DNA of 64,000 nt from Calendula officinalis. Taxonomy: Eukaryota > Streptophyta > Magnoliopsida > Asterales > Asteraceae. The notes beneath the pieces are model-generated. The model did no database searches. It was not told the DNA's origin and saw only the letters and a program-made list of their open reading frames with translations. Numbering within the stretch: position 1 is the stretch's first letter; every line of letters starts with the position of its first letter. The DNA lies in assembly GCA_963853835.1 (NCBI GenBank), contig OY970822.1, positions 10,169,501 to 10,233,500 of the forward strand. Direction: 5' to 3'. Of the stretch, positions 10,763 through 22,581 are shown piece after piece. The position numbers and the translations under genes are program-made.

Positions 10763-10769
10763 TATATAT
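10763..10769 (-). promoter_or_regulatory. TATA box of the peptide gene at 10.4 kb
   Basis: The minus strand reads CATATATAAG about 36 bases before the ATG. This spacing implies a very short 5' leader or a different true start site. Confidence 0.45.
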
Positions 10770-10784
10770 GGTGTTTGCGGATGT

Positions 10785-10829
10785 GGGTATGGGTGGGATG
10801 GGGTGGGGGTGGGGGTGGGGTGGGGGTTG
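10785..10829 (+). other. G-rich tract with G-quadruplex potential
   Basis: Repeated runs of three to five G separated by T or AT (GGGTGGG, GGGGTGGGGG) lie about 60-100 bases upstream of the peptide gene start, on its non-template strand complement. They fit the G-quadruplex pattern. Confidence 0.6.
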
Positions 10830-11485
10830 CTATATTGGGTAAAAGAATATGGAAATTAAGTTAAGGGGTGGTGGAGAAATGTGGGTGGAAAAGAACGGTG
10901 TAGCGGCTGCCGGCAAGAATCTCCACCGTAGGTTTGTAGATATATACCGGCTCTATAAAGGATGGTGAAGGGGTTTTAAAATTGTGGGGTCTTGTTTTTG
11001 TGGCTTTTCAGTTATTGTGGGGTTTTTTTGGGTGTTTGACTTGGAATGTTTGAATGAGAATGAGAATTCCATTTTGTTTGGTGGAGTTTTATAGATTGAA
11101 ATTCTCACACTTTTCTGATTCTCCAATACATTTGGGATTCTCTTTATTTTCAGTCTTCAGTCTACATATGCAAAAGGAATCCAAATGGGTTCGGGCCGAA
11201 ACAAAGTGGGCTGAGTTGGTTTGACCCATGAGCATTTTGTTGTCTTTTTATTTAGTTTTATAATCGGGTCATATATAAGATATGATTACAAGTATTATGT
11301 CACTAGAAATATATTTCAATGTTATTAAATAAAATAATTTAAGATGTAGCAAGAATTAAGAATAATTAAGTGCATGTTTGAAAAAGTCTATTTAATGGTT
11401 TCTAGAGTTATTAGCTTTATAAATTTAAATAGAAATAATATTATTTTTTAATTCATTGCGGCTTTCGCATTACACATATACTTGC
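10830..11485. other. Intergenic, no gene seen
   Basis: Promoter-side sequence of the peptide gene, ending at the CTTGC target duplication of the retrotransposon block (11481-11485). No ORF or motif was recognised. Confidence 0.5.
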
Positions 11486-11665
11486 TGTGAACTTACAAAG
11501 GAGGCTAGGGTTTTATAGAAAATATCAAAAGTCAAGTTACAAAAGTTATCTTACAATAAAGGGAAAGCAAACAATATATAGAGAAAACCTAATTAGGGTA
11601 AACTAACTAATGAGCTAAACACATGACCCAAACTAAAAGAGCCCAATAAATCTATTATGCTAACA
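11486..11665 (-). repeat. 3' LTR of the gag-only element
   Basis: On the minus strand it reads TGTTAGCATAAT...TAAGTTCACA. The polypurine tract TTTGAGGGGGGA lies directly before it at 11666-11677. Confidence 0.85.
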
Positions 11666-11779
11666 TCCCCCCTCAAACTCATAATGCAACAGCAAAACGC
11701 ATTAAGAGTTTGTCAAACCAATTATGCTGTCCGAAACAGAAATCTCCAAGCCAATTTATGGCAACCAATTCTTCAAACT

Positions 11780-12015
11780 TCCAAAGCCAAATGAACCAAA
11801 CGAACCAAAGAAACAAAACCAAACAAAATGAAGCCAAACCAAATCAAACCAAAGGAACCAAAACAAATCAAACCAAAGAGACCAAGCGAACCAAACCGAA
11901 CGAAATCAAGCCAAACCAAACGAATCGAACCAAAGGAACCAAACGAAGCAAACCAAACCAAACGAATCAAACCAAAGGAACCAAACGAAGCAAACCAAAC
12001 CAACCGAAATCAAAC
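11780..12015. repeat. Low-complexity AACCAAA repeat
   Basis: Degenerate units such as AACCAAACGAA and AACCAAAGG repeat across about 235 bases between gag and the polypurine tract. They open spurious frames on both strands. A longer unit (CCAAAGGAACCAAACGAAGC) occurs twice near 11933 and 11973. Confidence 0.8.
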
Positions 12016-12101
12016 GAACATGCGACAAAACAACACCGGAGGCAACAACATTAGTAACACCATCAAAATGTAGTTGCCCTAAAACATAGAGATTCCCAAG
12101 T

Positions 12102-12755
12102 CTACATCCTATCCCAATCACTCTCCGAGAGCGATCCTGAAGTACTGGATGAGGATAGACCTGAATGTGACATGGATGCTGACATGGCGGCAGGATTGGC
12201 AGCAATGAACTGTTTAGACTTCTCAAAAATCTGGGGATCAAGTGCAGATGGTGGTGTAAATTCTGTTTCAGCTTCTACGAAAGGTGCAGCAGCAGCAAAC
12301 TGTGGTGGCTTGAAATTTGGGAAAGAAGGGCGAGATTGAGACTGCCCACCAGGTCTGTTCTGCATCTGATGCTGCATTCCCTGCTAATTTCCCTTGTTTA
12401 ACAATAAGGGGCACTGAGCCTTCCAATGATTTTTCTGCTTGCAATAGGTACACTCATCAAAAGCAACTCTGCTCCGGTTCTGGTTTGAAGACTGTCTTGG
12501 CTGAGTAACAGCAAGAACAGTAGGCATTGTTGTCTTGGAGCCTTTGTCTACATGAGATTTCAGACGAGTTTCTTCAGCAATCAACTCGTGAACAACTGAA
12601 TCAACAGAGGGAAGTGGAGTGCGATGCAAAATAGAGCCACGCAGACCTTCAAAATCTGAACATAAAGCCATCAAGAATTGAACCAAACGCTGCTCTTCCC
12701 TTCTATCAATATAAGGCTTAAAAGCCTTCAAGTCAGCAGGTTCTGTAAGAGCTAG
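12102..12755 (-). pseudogene. gag of the gag-only element, 3' part
   Basis: This is the C-terminal half of a copia Gag whose N-terminal half lies at 36928-37355. The Ty3 element interrupts it, and the two halves are in the same frame across the GCTAG target site. It contains a CCHC zinc knuckle (C-x2-C-x4-H-x4-C, CTYCKQKNHW...) for RNA binding. A TAG stop at 12384-12386 divides the zinc knuckle from a Ser/Pro/Ala-rich tail that stays open in the same frame to 12102. The stop could be a single C-to-T change of a Gln codon. Confidence 0.8.
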
Positions 12756-14849
12756 TGTAACATACGTGATTTCGTTTGCCCTAAAATATATTATTACACT
12801 TAAGTAACTTGAATAAATATGATAAGTATAGAATGATTAAGAAGAGCATGCATGAGCGAACAATATGTAAATAAACCCTATTATTACACTTAAGTGGTAA
12901 TTGCTTAAATGCTCACAATAAGGTATATAAAAACGTCATTTTTGTGGAATGTTTTCTGCAATTTTTTATTGAGGATTATAGATAATTTCGGTACGAACGC
13001 GTAGGCGAAAACCTCATCGAAAACAAAGGCCCGAGTGAAAAGTTATGAGGTTTTAAGTATTTAGTGGTCAAAATGGATACCCAACCGGGTCAAACCGGGT
13101 CAAACCCAACCCAACTCGGATTTAACCCATAAAACCCACGATTTTTCTCACTTTTCTTCCCCAATTCTTCCCCAAAACCTCTCCCAACTTCTGCAAATTT
13201 CAAAAACACAACATGCATGGTAGATTTCACAAGAAATTGGTGAAATCCTTACAAGATTATTGAAGATCTCAAAGGTATACTTCATTCTTGACTTGGATTT
13301 TCATTTGAATTCAAGAACCCACGAATTAGGTTAAATTTCTGCTAAAAACATTCTAATTCTTGATATTATGAATAACTTATGTTAGATATCAAGTTATTTA
13401 GCTAAAATCATGTGTATATTGTAAGAAATTAGAAATTTTCGAGTTGAAAGTTGTGTTGCAGCAATGTTTTGTAAAAATCATAGAAAATTGTAGAAAAATC
13501 ATTTAGGGGTGAATCTAGTGGCATCTGAACCGTATTAATTTCTTCTTTGTTTCTTATTTTGGTCAAGAAAGTAAATTCTGGCTCTAAGATAGGTGCAAAT
13601 CGCATGTTGTACAGTGCTGCTAAGCTGATTTCTGACAGCATGACGATGCTGCATTGTAAAATTCATAGAAAATCATAGAAAAATCATAAAAATATGAGGT
13701 CAGGGGCATTGGAAACCTATTAAATAGTAAAATGAACGCTCCAAATTTCATCGGGTAACTTTGAGATTAAGTAGGTCAGAACTGAGTAAACAGAAGGGTG
13801 TTTAACATGTAAAAACAAATTGTCAATTGAAAAGATCATAGATAGGGTTAATGGTAATATTTGCTTATGAAGTTTCGTATGTATACTCCAAGGGTTATAT
13901 AGAACATATTGGGAGCTTGTGACAAGTGTCTACATCTTGGAAACTCAATATTTTGATTAAGGATTTCGGCTTGAGTTCGCACCCGATTAAACAACACTGT
14001 GAGTTCACTATGTGCAATGTGTATACTTTTAATTATATATGTGCAATGTGGTTAATTAGTATTCGTTTCGATTGGATGCCTTGTGTTTTGCCTTGGACAT
14101 TGAGACTACCTTGTTGAACCGTAACATTGCCTTGACCCGTTTGAGTGGAATGCCTTGAGTGATATTTCGTTTCGCGAGGACCCATGGCGGCTCGAGTATT
14201 ACTTTGTGTAATATGTTGGGCGGTGGACGCGGGAGTACCTGGTGGAGGAGTGGTATGGACCCTGGTGGTGAAGCTGGATCTTGGACTCATTTAGGGGTGC
14301 CTTCATCACCTTCATCGACCTCATTCCCTAATGGCCTAAGAGGGAATGCCGCACTTTATTGAATCCGGAATTGTACATTGTTCGTTGGTGACCCGGTATT
14401 GATATGTGATGTTTTGTTATGACATGATTGTGTTAACCCGGTACTTTGACCCGTTGACATTGGTTTGATTATTTATTTTGATTTATATAATTATTTAGTA
14501 TAACATTATACATTGTGGAACTCACTAAGCTTTTATAGCTTACCCGTTTAGTTGTCACCATTTTCATGAAAGGATAAAGGCAAAGGGCAAGTTAGTTGAT
14601 AATAGAAGATTAGTGGTACTTGAAGTTGATCTTGAAGCCTAGAAGTGCTTCTCTTTTGGTATAGATTTGTAGTGTTTTGATACTTATATATATTGGGTTT
14701 GTTTAGTTGGTTTGTATCCAAATTAGTTAGTTGGCATAAAATAAGTATGTATTTTTTAATTATGTCTTTAAAACTTGTATTTTGCTTTAGAAATGGGTTT
14801 TTATGGTAAATGATGTAAAAATGGTCATTTTCGAAGTTCGGTCCTTACA
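12756..14849 (+). repeat. 5' LTR of the Ty3 element
   Basis: About 2,094 bases with TG...CA ends. Compared with the 3' LTR it keeps about 290 extra bases near 13865-14165, so the 3' copy suffered a deletion. Open frames inside are spurious. Confidence 0.85.
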
Positions 14850-14852
14850 ATA

Positions 14853-14864
14853 TGGTATCAGAGC
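14853..14864 (+). other. Primer-binding site of the Ty3 element
   Basis: TGGTATCAGAGC, complementary to the 3' end of initiator methionine tRNA, lies three bases after the LTR. Confidence 0.85.
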
Positions 14865-14926
14865 ATCAGTTTGAGTGAACTAGGTATCATTGTGGTACTA
14901 GACTCAAACTTAGCCGTTGATGGTAT

Positions 14927-16138
14927 TAGGAGATAACTTTAGAATATCATTGTTTATAATGTATTATTTGTTTCCGTTATTGTATCCTTTATTTAAGGAT
15001 ACTTTGTTGTAATTCTCCTATATAATAATATCTCCACCTCTAATCTAATTAAGAGGTTTGATCATATTTCTCATATGGTATCAGCCTAACTTTCCTCTCC
15101 CCAAAAATTCTCTCCTTCGATCCTTGGAAACCCTACGGCCGCCGCACATGGCTGCCTCATCTTCTTCGATCAATGATACTTCATTCTCCATGAATACCCT
15201 CCTCCACATGATGACGATCAAGCTTACGTCCAACAACTATCTTCTTTGGCGTAATCACTTCTTCCCATCTTCACGTATCAAAAACTGGTTGGACACATTG
15301 ATGGCTCATCCATCTCTCCTCCCTTCATTGTTACGATTGATGAGAAAATCGTCCCAAATCCTGACGCTGCAACCTGGCTCGAGACAGACCAACGTGCGGT
15401 CATATTACTTCAATCTTCGCTGACCGAGGAGGCGGCAGCCGAAGTTCTCGGGCTTACCAGTGCTCGTCAAATCTGGACATCACTTGAAGCGGCGTACAGC
15501 AACACTTCTGTCGAACGGGTACATTCTTTACGTGATTCCCTTCGTCGATTATCTAAAGGTAGTTCCACTATTTCAGATTATTCACGCAAGTTTAAAGGCA
15601 TTTGCGATCAACTTGCTGCTATTGGACAACCGGTCATCGATATTGACAAATTACATTGGTTTCTATGTGGTTTGGGACCCTCGTATGAAACATTCTCGAC
15701 AGCAATTCGAACTACTAAACCGGCTCCATCCTTTCGGGATCTTATATCGCAGGCTGAGAGCCACGAGCTTTTTATGGTTTCTCTTCACGGGAAGTCCTCA
15801 TCTCCGGTTGCCTTTCAAGCTCAGAGTACTTCGAACAATGGCATGTCGAATAATAACAACTACCGTAGCAACTCGAACAGTAGCAACAATTCAAACAGTG
15901 GCAACTATCGTGGCTTTAATAACAACTACCGTGGCAACAATTCCCGTGGTCGTGGTCGTGGCTCGAACCGGCGACCTACGCACTGTCAGCTTTGTCGCAC
16001 CACCGGGCATTATGCCTCTTCTTGCCCGAGTCTAGCATCGTTTACATCTCAGGCTAATGTGATACTTTGTTGTAATTCTCCTATATAATAATATCTCCAC
16101 CTCTAATCTAATTAAGAGGTTTGATCATATTTCTCATA
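14927..16138 (+). mobile_element. Internally deleted copia element in the Ty3 leader
   Basis: A copia LTR piece (to about 15074), primer site TGGTATCAG and a gag gene are followed directly by the last roughly 85 bases of the same LTR (16050-16136). Pol, polypurine tract and the start of the 3' LTR are missing. GATGGTAT occurs at both borders (14919-14926 and 16139-16146) and may be the target duplication, though its 8-base length is unusual for copia. The ends are therefore approximate. Confidence 0.65.
15148..16088 (+). pseudogene. copia gag of the deleted element, frameshifted
   Basis: The start resembles copia Gag (KLTSNNYLLWRNHF). A frameshift lies near 15325, after which the central UBN2-type gag region continues in another frame. 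An Asn/Ser/Gly/Arg-rich stretch leads to a CCHC knuckle (CQLCRTTGHYASSC) at about 15982-16025. The frame then runs into LTR sequence, so the protein is truncated. Confidence 0.7.
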
Positions 16139-16273
16139 GATGGTATAGTGTATAGGCTAAAGTTTAGGTCGGATACAAACCATAGGTTGAATATGTAATT
16201 GTGGGTCAATAGGAAATGATAGAATGAGTGTTATTTAATACTTTCATTATATTCTTATAAATTTCAGCTAGGG

Positions 16274-17227
16274 ATGGATCAATGAAGTAGTAACAGTAAT
16301 AACGATGGCTCGAGAAGTGCAGAGCGTCCTGAATTAAGTCCCTCGGTTCCTCGAACCAAAGGAACGAACCCTAATAATCGTGAAGAAGAAGAAGAAAGGG
16401 TATCTCCAAGGGAGGAGAGGTTGATGAATCGGGTCACGGACATAGTCCGAGCCACTTTTGAACAATTTAGGCGTGAGGAAAAGGAAAGATTGAAGGAAAA
16501 GGAGAATCTAGTTGGTGAATCCCCGAATAAGAAATCGGGTTCGATTTCATTCAAAACTTTCCGTGGTAGTGGGGCCACGGAATTCTCGGGTGTGTCAAGC
16601 CCCGTGGAGGCGTTGTTATGGGTTGAAAATACGGAGAAGGTATTCCGTATCACTCGTGTCGCCAAAGATGATCAAACGGTGTATGTCGTCGCTATGTTTA
16701 CCGGAAAGGCATTAACTTGGTGGAACAATACCTTCAAGATCCTTGACGAAAAAGAAAAGGATCATATGTCATGGAATGCTTTTAAGGCTCGTTTCCTCGA
16801 GCAATATTGTCCTAATGATATGAGAAGGAGGTTGGAGAAGGAGTTTTTAGAACTCAAGCAAGGAAGTTTATAGGTAGATGAATACGAAACCCTATTCAAT
16901 CAAAAGGCCCAATTTGCCATGAAATACATTCCGACCGAAGTCGAGAAGATTCAAATATTTGTGGAAGGTCTAAGGTGTGAGATTCAAGATTTTGTGAACA
17001 ACCGTGATATTCCGTCGTTTGCTAAGGTGGTTTTATATGCTCGAAGAAGATAGCATGATTTGAGTATTCGTGGGGAATTAACTCCCGAATCTAAACGACA
17101 AAAAGTTGATCAAACCACTTCGTCACCTTCCGGTCGTTCTAATCGATTTACTCCTAACCATCGAACCCAATCTCAAGGGTCATCTCGGCCTCAAGGCCAA
17201 TCTCAATCTTTTCTATTCAAGTAAGAT
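16274..17227 (+). pseudogene. Ty3 gag, broken by stops
   Basis: The frame beginning at 16274 has a TGA after three codons, a TAG at 16871 and a further stop near 17051, then ends near 17227. The conserved Ty3 capsid stretch is recognisable (ALTWWNN, FLEQYCP). Several stops look like single base changes of sense codons, so this gene is decayed. Confidence 0.75.
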
Positions 17228-17368
17228 TAAGTTTTATCGAATATCTTGTTATATATATATATTTATGAACTGTATTTAACCATTATGATCTTTTAGTCAG
17301 ATGTTACACGAAATTGTCAAACCCGTGGCAAGAATCACCGAGGATGGTGTAATAGTGATCGCAGGCCT

Positions 17369-19410
17369 GTGAAATGCTTTGGTTGTTATGAGGAAGGTCA
17401 CATAAAATCTAGGTGCCCGAATAAAGATGTTGTTTGTTATAGTTGTGGATTAGTGGGCCATCAGAGGCGTCAATGCCCTAACCCCTCAAATCGGGTTACA
17501 GAAAGCCAAGGTTCGGTACAACAACCCCCGCGAGCGGGTGCTTCAGGTCAATATGAGGAGGTCCCCAAGGCGAGAAGTCGTGCCTTCCAGTTAACCCCGG
17601 AGGAAGCCCGGGAAGATCCAAATGTCGTTTTTGGTACATTTATTGTTAATTCCCAACCCGCTCATATATTGTTTGATTCTGGAGCTTCTGATTCTTTCGT
17701 ATCTGTGAAATTTGCTAAAATGTTATCTGTGCTTCCATCTCCTTTGTTAAATCCATTCTATGTTGATACTGCGAGTAGTGTGACTTTGGTAGCCGATCGT
17801 GTATTTAGGGATTGCTCGTTAGAAATAGATGATCATAAATTCTTAGTAAATCTAGTGTTGATAGATTTGCCAAATTTCAATATTATCATCGGGATGGATT
17901 GGATGTCGAAATATCATGCCGACATCATTTGTTATGAGAAAATGATTAGAATTCCATACAAGGAAAAAGATCCTTTGTATGTGTATGGTGAAAGTAAAAT
18001 GAAGAATAGGCGGGTGATTTCTTTCTTGAAAGCTAGTAAATTGATGTCTCATGGATGCTATTCCTATGTAGCTTATATTCTTAATCCGGATGTAGAAGTT
18101 AAGAAATCCGTGAAAGATGTTCCGATTATTAATGAATTCCCGGATTTATTTCCCGAGGATTTACCCGGACCACCTCCCGATCGAGAGGTAGAATTTCGAA
18201 TTGATCTTGTGCCGGGTGCGGCTCCAATAGCGAAAACTCCATATCGTTTAGCCCCGACAGAAATGAAAGAAATTATGAATCAATTGCAAGAATTACTTGA
18301 TAAGGGGTTCATTCAACCGAGTGTGTAACCGTGGGGTGCACCGGGTTTGTTCGTTAAAAAGAAAGACGGGCCAATGCGGATGTGTATTGATTATCGTGAA
18401 CTTAACAAAGTGACAATCAAGAACAAATACCCGTTGCCTGGAATTGATGACCTTTTTGATCAGCTGCAAGGTGCAAGTTATTTTTCTAAGATTGACTTAA
18501 GGTCCGGTTATCATTAGTTGAAGGTTTATAAAGAAGACATACCTAAAACCGCATTCCGAACTAGATATGGGCATTATGAATTCTTAGTCATTCCATTTGG
18601 TTTAACGAATGCTCCGGCCGGTTTTATGGATATGATGAATCGGGTGTGTCGTCCTATGTTGGATAAGTCGGTTATTGTTTTTATCGACGCCATCTTGGTA
18701 TATTCTATATCCGAAAGTGATCATGCATCGCACCTTCGTGAAATTCTCGATTTATTACGAAAAGAGAAATTGTATGCTAAATTTTCCAAATGTGAATTTT
18801 GGTTGCGCCAAGTTCAATTCCTTGGTCATATGGTATCAGGTGAAGGTATATCGGTCGATCCTTCCAAGTTCGACGCGATTAAGAATTGGGAAGTGCCTCG
18901 AAATGCTACCGAGATCCGAAGTTTCCTAGGTCTCGCGGGTTAGTACCGCCGATTCATAAAAGATTTCTCTCGGTTGGTCGTGCCTCTCACAGTCTTACCC
19001 GAAAAGACGTGAAGTATGAATGGGGTGAGGCACAAGAAAAAACTTTTAGTATATTAAAAGATTGTTTGACAAATGCTCCAATTTTGTCATTACCCGAGGG
19101 TGAAGAACATTTTGTAGTATATAGTGATGCATAAAAAATGGGGCTTGGGTGTGTTCTCATTCAACGGGGAAAGGTCATTGTTTATGCCTCCCGTCAATTG
19201 AAGGAATATGAAAAGAATTATCCGACTCACGATCTTGAGTTATCCGTGGTGGTGTTTGCACTAAAGATTTGGCGGCATTATCTGTATGGGACTAAGTTCC
19301 AACTCTTTACCGATCATAAGAGTCTCAAATTTATATTTAGCCAACAATCATTGTATATGCGACAACAACGTGCTATGGAACTCATAAAAGATAACAATTG
19401 TGAGATTTTG
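17369..19410 (+). pseudogene. Ty3 gag end, protease, reverse transcriptase and RNase H (interrupted)
   Basis: Two CCHC knuckles (CFGCYEEGH and CYSCGLVGH) precede an aspartic protease with the DSGAS active site and then reverse transcriptase and RNase H. In-frame stops lie at 18326, 18515, 18941 and about 19009, and at 19132. The reverse transcriptase motif that should read F/YIDD reads FIDA (Ala codon 18689-18691), removing a metal-binding aspartate. The RNase H is cut at 19410 by the Sirevirus-type insertion and resumes at 30929. Confidence 0.85.
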
Positions 19411-19911
19411 TGTTAAAGCAAAAAGCCTTACCCCTTTATAAATCTTAGGATAACAAAACAACCTAGACTAGCTTAGATAAAATAGTAGATTAAATTAGCT
19501 AAGTTTAGGAGTGATACTGAGTTTGGCCAGTATTGGCCACTCAGTATCAACACTCAGTATTGGAAAACCAATACTGAGTAGAAGGACTGAGTTACAGTCA
19601 GTTTTGTAACGAACTAAGATCAAATCCCTTGATCTTAGTCATTTCCTTAGTTTAGTCCTTCGGTTACTCCTTTGCCATTATGTAAGATCTCTATACCATT
19701 ATATATAGAGATCATCTTGCAAAGGAGTACACACCAATTTACTTTACACGATAACATCTTTGTAATTGATCAGTGGTATTGCTCTTCCGCAGCATACCAC
19801 ACTTAGTGGAATTACACATTTGACTCTAATACTGTGTTTATCACTTTAATTGTCTTAAGTATAATTATAACATCAATTATATAAGTAATCCAGGGTTGTT
19901 GTGACCTAACA
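19411..19911 (+). repeat. 5' LTR of the Sirevirus-type element
   Basis: It runs TGTTAAAGC...CCTAACA. The U3 part holds inverted pairs of the box ATACTGAG/CTCAGTAT, and a TATATATAGAG promoter-like stretch lies near 19700. The primer site TGGTATCAGAGC follows at 19914-19925. Confidence 0.9.
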
Positions 19912-20009
19912 ACTGGTATCAGAGCAGGCTAAGTTAATCCTTATTTAGTCGATCTATTACCCTGGCAGCCATTCCATATACTTATCCCTCAAACAATCAA
20001 AAATCCAAA

Positions 20010-22574
20010 ATGTCAACAATCATTGCACCTGTTATGTCTGGTAAGGGAGTGCCCATCTTTGATGGAAAAGATTTTCATCAATGGAAGCTTAAAGCTCAAT
20101 GGTATCTTGAATCTATTCATCATGAGATGCTCACTGTGCTTAATGATGGTCCTATCATTCCATAAACAGTGGAACCCGTTGCTGCTACTGATGATGCTCC
20201 TGAGAGCACAAGAACAGTTCCTAAACTGAAACACACCTGGACTGATACTGACCGTCAGTTATTCAGTCTAGACTCCAGAGCAAAGGGAGTGATTGGTAAT
20301 GCTGTTACCAAAGAGATACTTAATGCAATTATGAAATTGCCAACAGCAAAGGCTATGTGGGATAGCCTATCAGTCACTTATGAAGGCACACCAAAGGTGA
20401 AGTTGCAGAGGAAGAGCAACATGAGAAGGAAGTGTGAAAATTTATTCTCAAGTCCAAATGAAGACATCACTACTCTCTATAACAGGTTCAATACTGTTAT
20501 CCATGATTTAATCAGTGTAGGCATTGTAAAGGAGGAAGGAGAACTTGTTCAAAAGTTCTTGGATAGTCTTCCCCAACAATTTCTTGACATGACAAACTCT
20601 GTCAATGCTGCTAACAACATTGAGTCATACACTCTCCAAACTTGGTATGGGTTAATGTTAAATCATGAGGAGAATAATGCTGCAAGACTGATCAACTGGA
20701 AGAAAACTGACAAGTCTTCCACTGGCATGGCTCTAGTTGTGCAACAGGCATATATTGTAACTGAGCCTGAAGAACCAGAAGTTCAAGATCTTGCTGATGC
20801 TGATGCAGAAGAGCTTGAAACTCAAATGGCTCTAATGTCTATGAAGCTTGATCAGTTGAAAAAGAAGAGGCTTGGTGTTAGCTCTTCCAATACTGACCCA
20901 AGATCTGGTATTTGCTATAGGTGTGGAAAGCCTGGGCACATTGCTGCTAATTGTCATACTAAGTCAACTGAAACTGATCAGAATGACAAGATTGCATACC
21001 GAGCTAAACGGTATAGAGACAAGTATGTCAAGCTAAAGAACTGGAGCAAGGGCAAGAATGCAGCAGGAAATGTAGCACCTCTTCAAGCCCTTTACTCTGA
21101 AGCTTGGATGGATGAAGAGCTCAGTGATGATGAGGAAGAGGTTGAAAACAAAGCCTTTATGGCTTTCACTGAAGATGATTTGAAGAGCTCCTTTGAAAAA
21201 CACATCAAAGAAGCTGAGAGGATGAGTGTTCATACTGATTGGGATTCCACTCAGTTGTACAAGGTGAGTTCCTTTCAAACTTATTCAGTGAATGAAAAAG
21301 AAAATTTTTTTGAGTATATGATTGTTGATCTTAAAACCTTAGTACAGAGAGAAAAAGCTTTAAAATTAACAATTCTTGAACTTGAAAGTGTAAATAATGA
21401 ACATTTAGATAAATTAGCAAAATTTAAAGATTTAGAACTAAATTTTTTAAGCTTACAAGACATGAACCAAAGATTAGCTGATAAAGCTCATTTACACAAA
21501 TTAGAAAAAGAAAAATTTGAAAACAAGTGTAAATCTTGGGGAAATGCATCTATTAAATTAAACAAATGTCTAAATCAACAATTTCCAGAAAATGTGAGGG
21601 CTGCACTTGGTGTTGATCCTCAGTTAAAAAATAGAAGTAATTTTGCTGATTTATTTGAAGAATTTTCTGATATGAATCCTATTCAGTTTGTAAAAGCAAA
21701 AACGTTTTGTGAAGTTGGATGTCAAACTGAATCAGATGATGAGGATAAAATCATTTTTGAAAAAACAATTGGTCCTTCTATTTGTTCTAAGTGCTATACT
21801 GAACTACAAGAGCTCAGTATTGAATTTCCTGAAAAAGAAATTTCTGATACCGACCTCGAAGTGGTGCAGTATGATACTTTTGTTGTTCCTCCATTTGAAC
21901 TTTTATTTAACACAACTACTTTTGAGATATATAATGAAAATAAAACCTCTTCTACTCAAAAGGTTGTATCTAATACTGAGGTTGAAGGAACATACAAGTC
22001 AACTACTCAAAAATCTAAAGAACCTGTTCAAGTTGTCATTCTAAAACATGATAACAAGAAAACAACTTCCACATGATCTTCAAGTGATAAAACTAAGAAG
22101 TCAAATATTATTAAGACTTCTTTGTCAAATAAAAATAAGACCCCGGTACCATCTCCTTCAAAATCAGTTAAACATAAAATTAAAACTCCATTAAAAATGA
22201 CAAAAATAACATTTTGAAATCTATTGGTGATCAGATCAAAGTCTTAAGTCAAAAGTTTGCAAAACTTACTCATACTGATCAACCAAAATTCAAACGGTTT
22301 TCTAAAATTCCTTATGAAAACATGTTCAGAAACAGACCTAGAAAATGTTATAGATGTCATCACACCGGTCATAAAGGAGATGAATGCTGGACTGATCTCT
22401 CAAATCCCAGGTACTCAGTACCAAAGAAAAGGAGAGAAACAAAGTCAGTATCACCCCAGAAAACCTCCAAGGTTTCTTCTGAAGTGATACTGACCTCTTC
22501 AAAAGAGATCAAGTCTGCTCCTGTTTCTCCTACCAAAGGTCCCATTCAAAAATGGGTTCCTAAAAAGAACTAAT
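20010..22574 (+). pseudogene. gag of the Sirevirus-type element
   Basis: Gag starts at ATG 20010 (MSTIIAPVMSGKG). A TAA at 20163-20165 breaks it after 51 codons; the frame is then open to 22076. A first CCHC knuckle (CYRCGKPGHIAANC) lies near 20925, followed by acidic and coiled-coil stretches. After a TGA at 22074 and a frame change near 22210, a second knuckle (CYRCHHTGHKGDEC) and a basic tail run to 22574. The long C-terminal extension beyond the first knuckle is typical of Sirevirus Gag. These few changes would stop normal translation. Confidence 0.8.
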
Positions 22575-22581
22575 TCTTATT

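Noticed and set aside
11710..12241. Several overlapping ORFs on both strands rich in Lys/Thr/Asn or Trp/Phe/Gly
   Set aside because: They are translations of the AACCAAA repeat in different frames, with no independent support.
17225..17306. An intron-like GTAAG...TTTTAG stretch inside Ty3 gag
   Set aside because: Removing it does not restore a continuous frame to the zinc-knuckle region, and this copy already has several stops; more likely an indel or small insertion in a dead gene.
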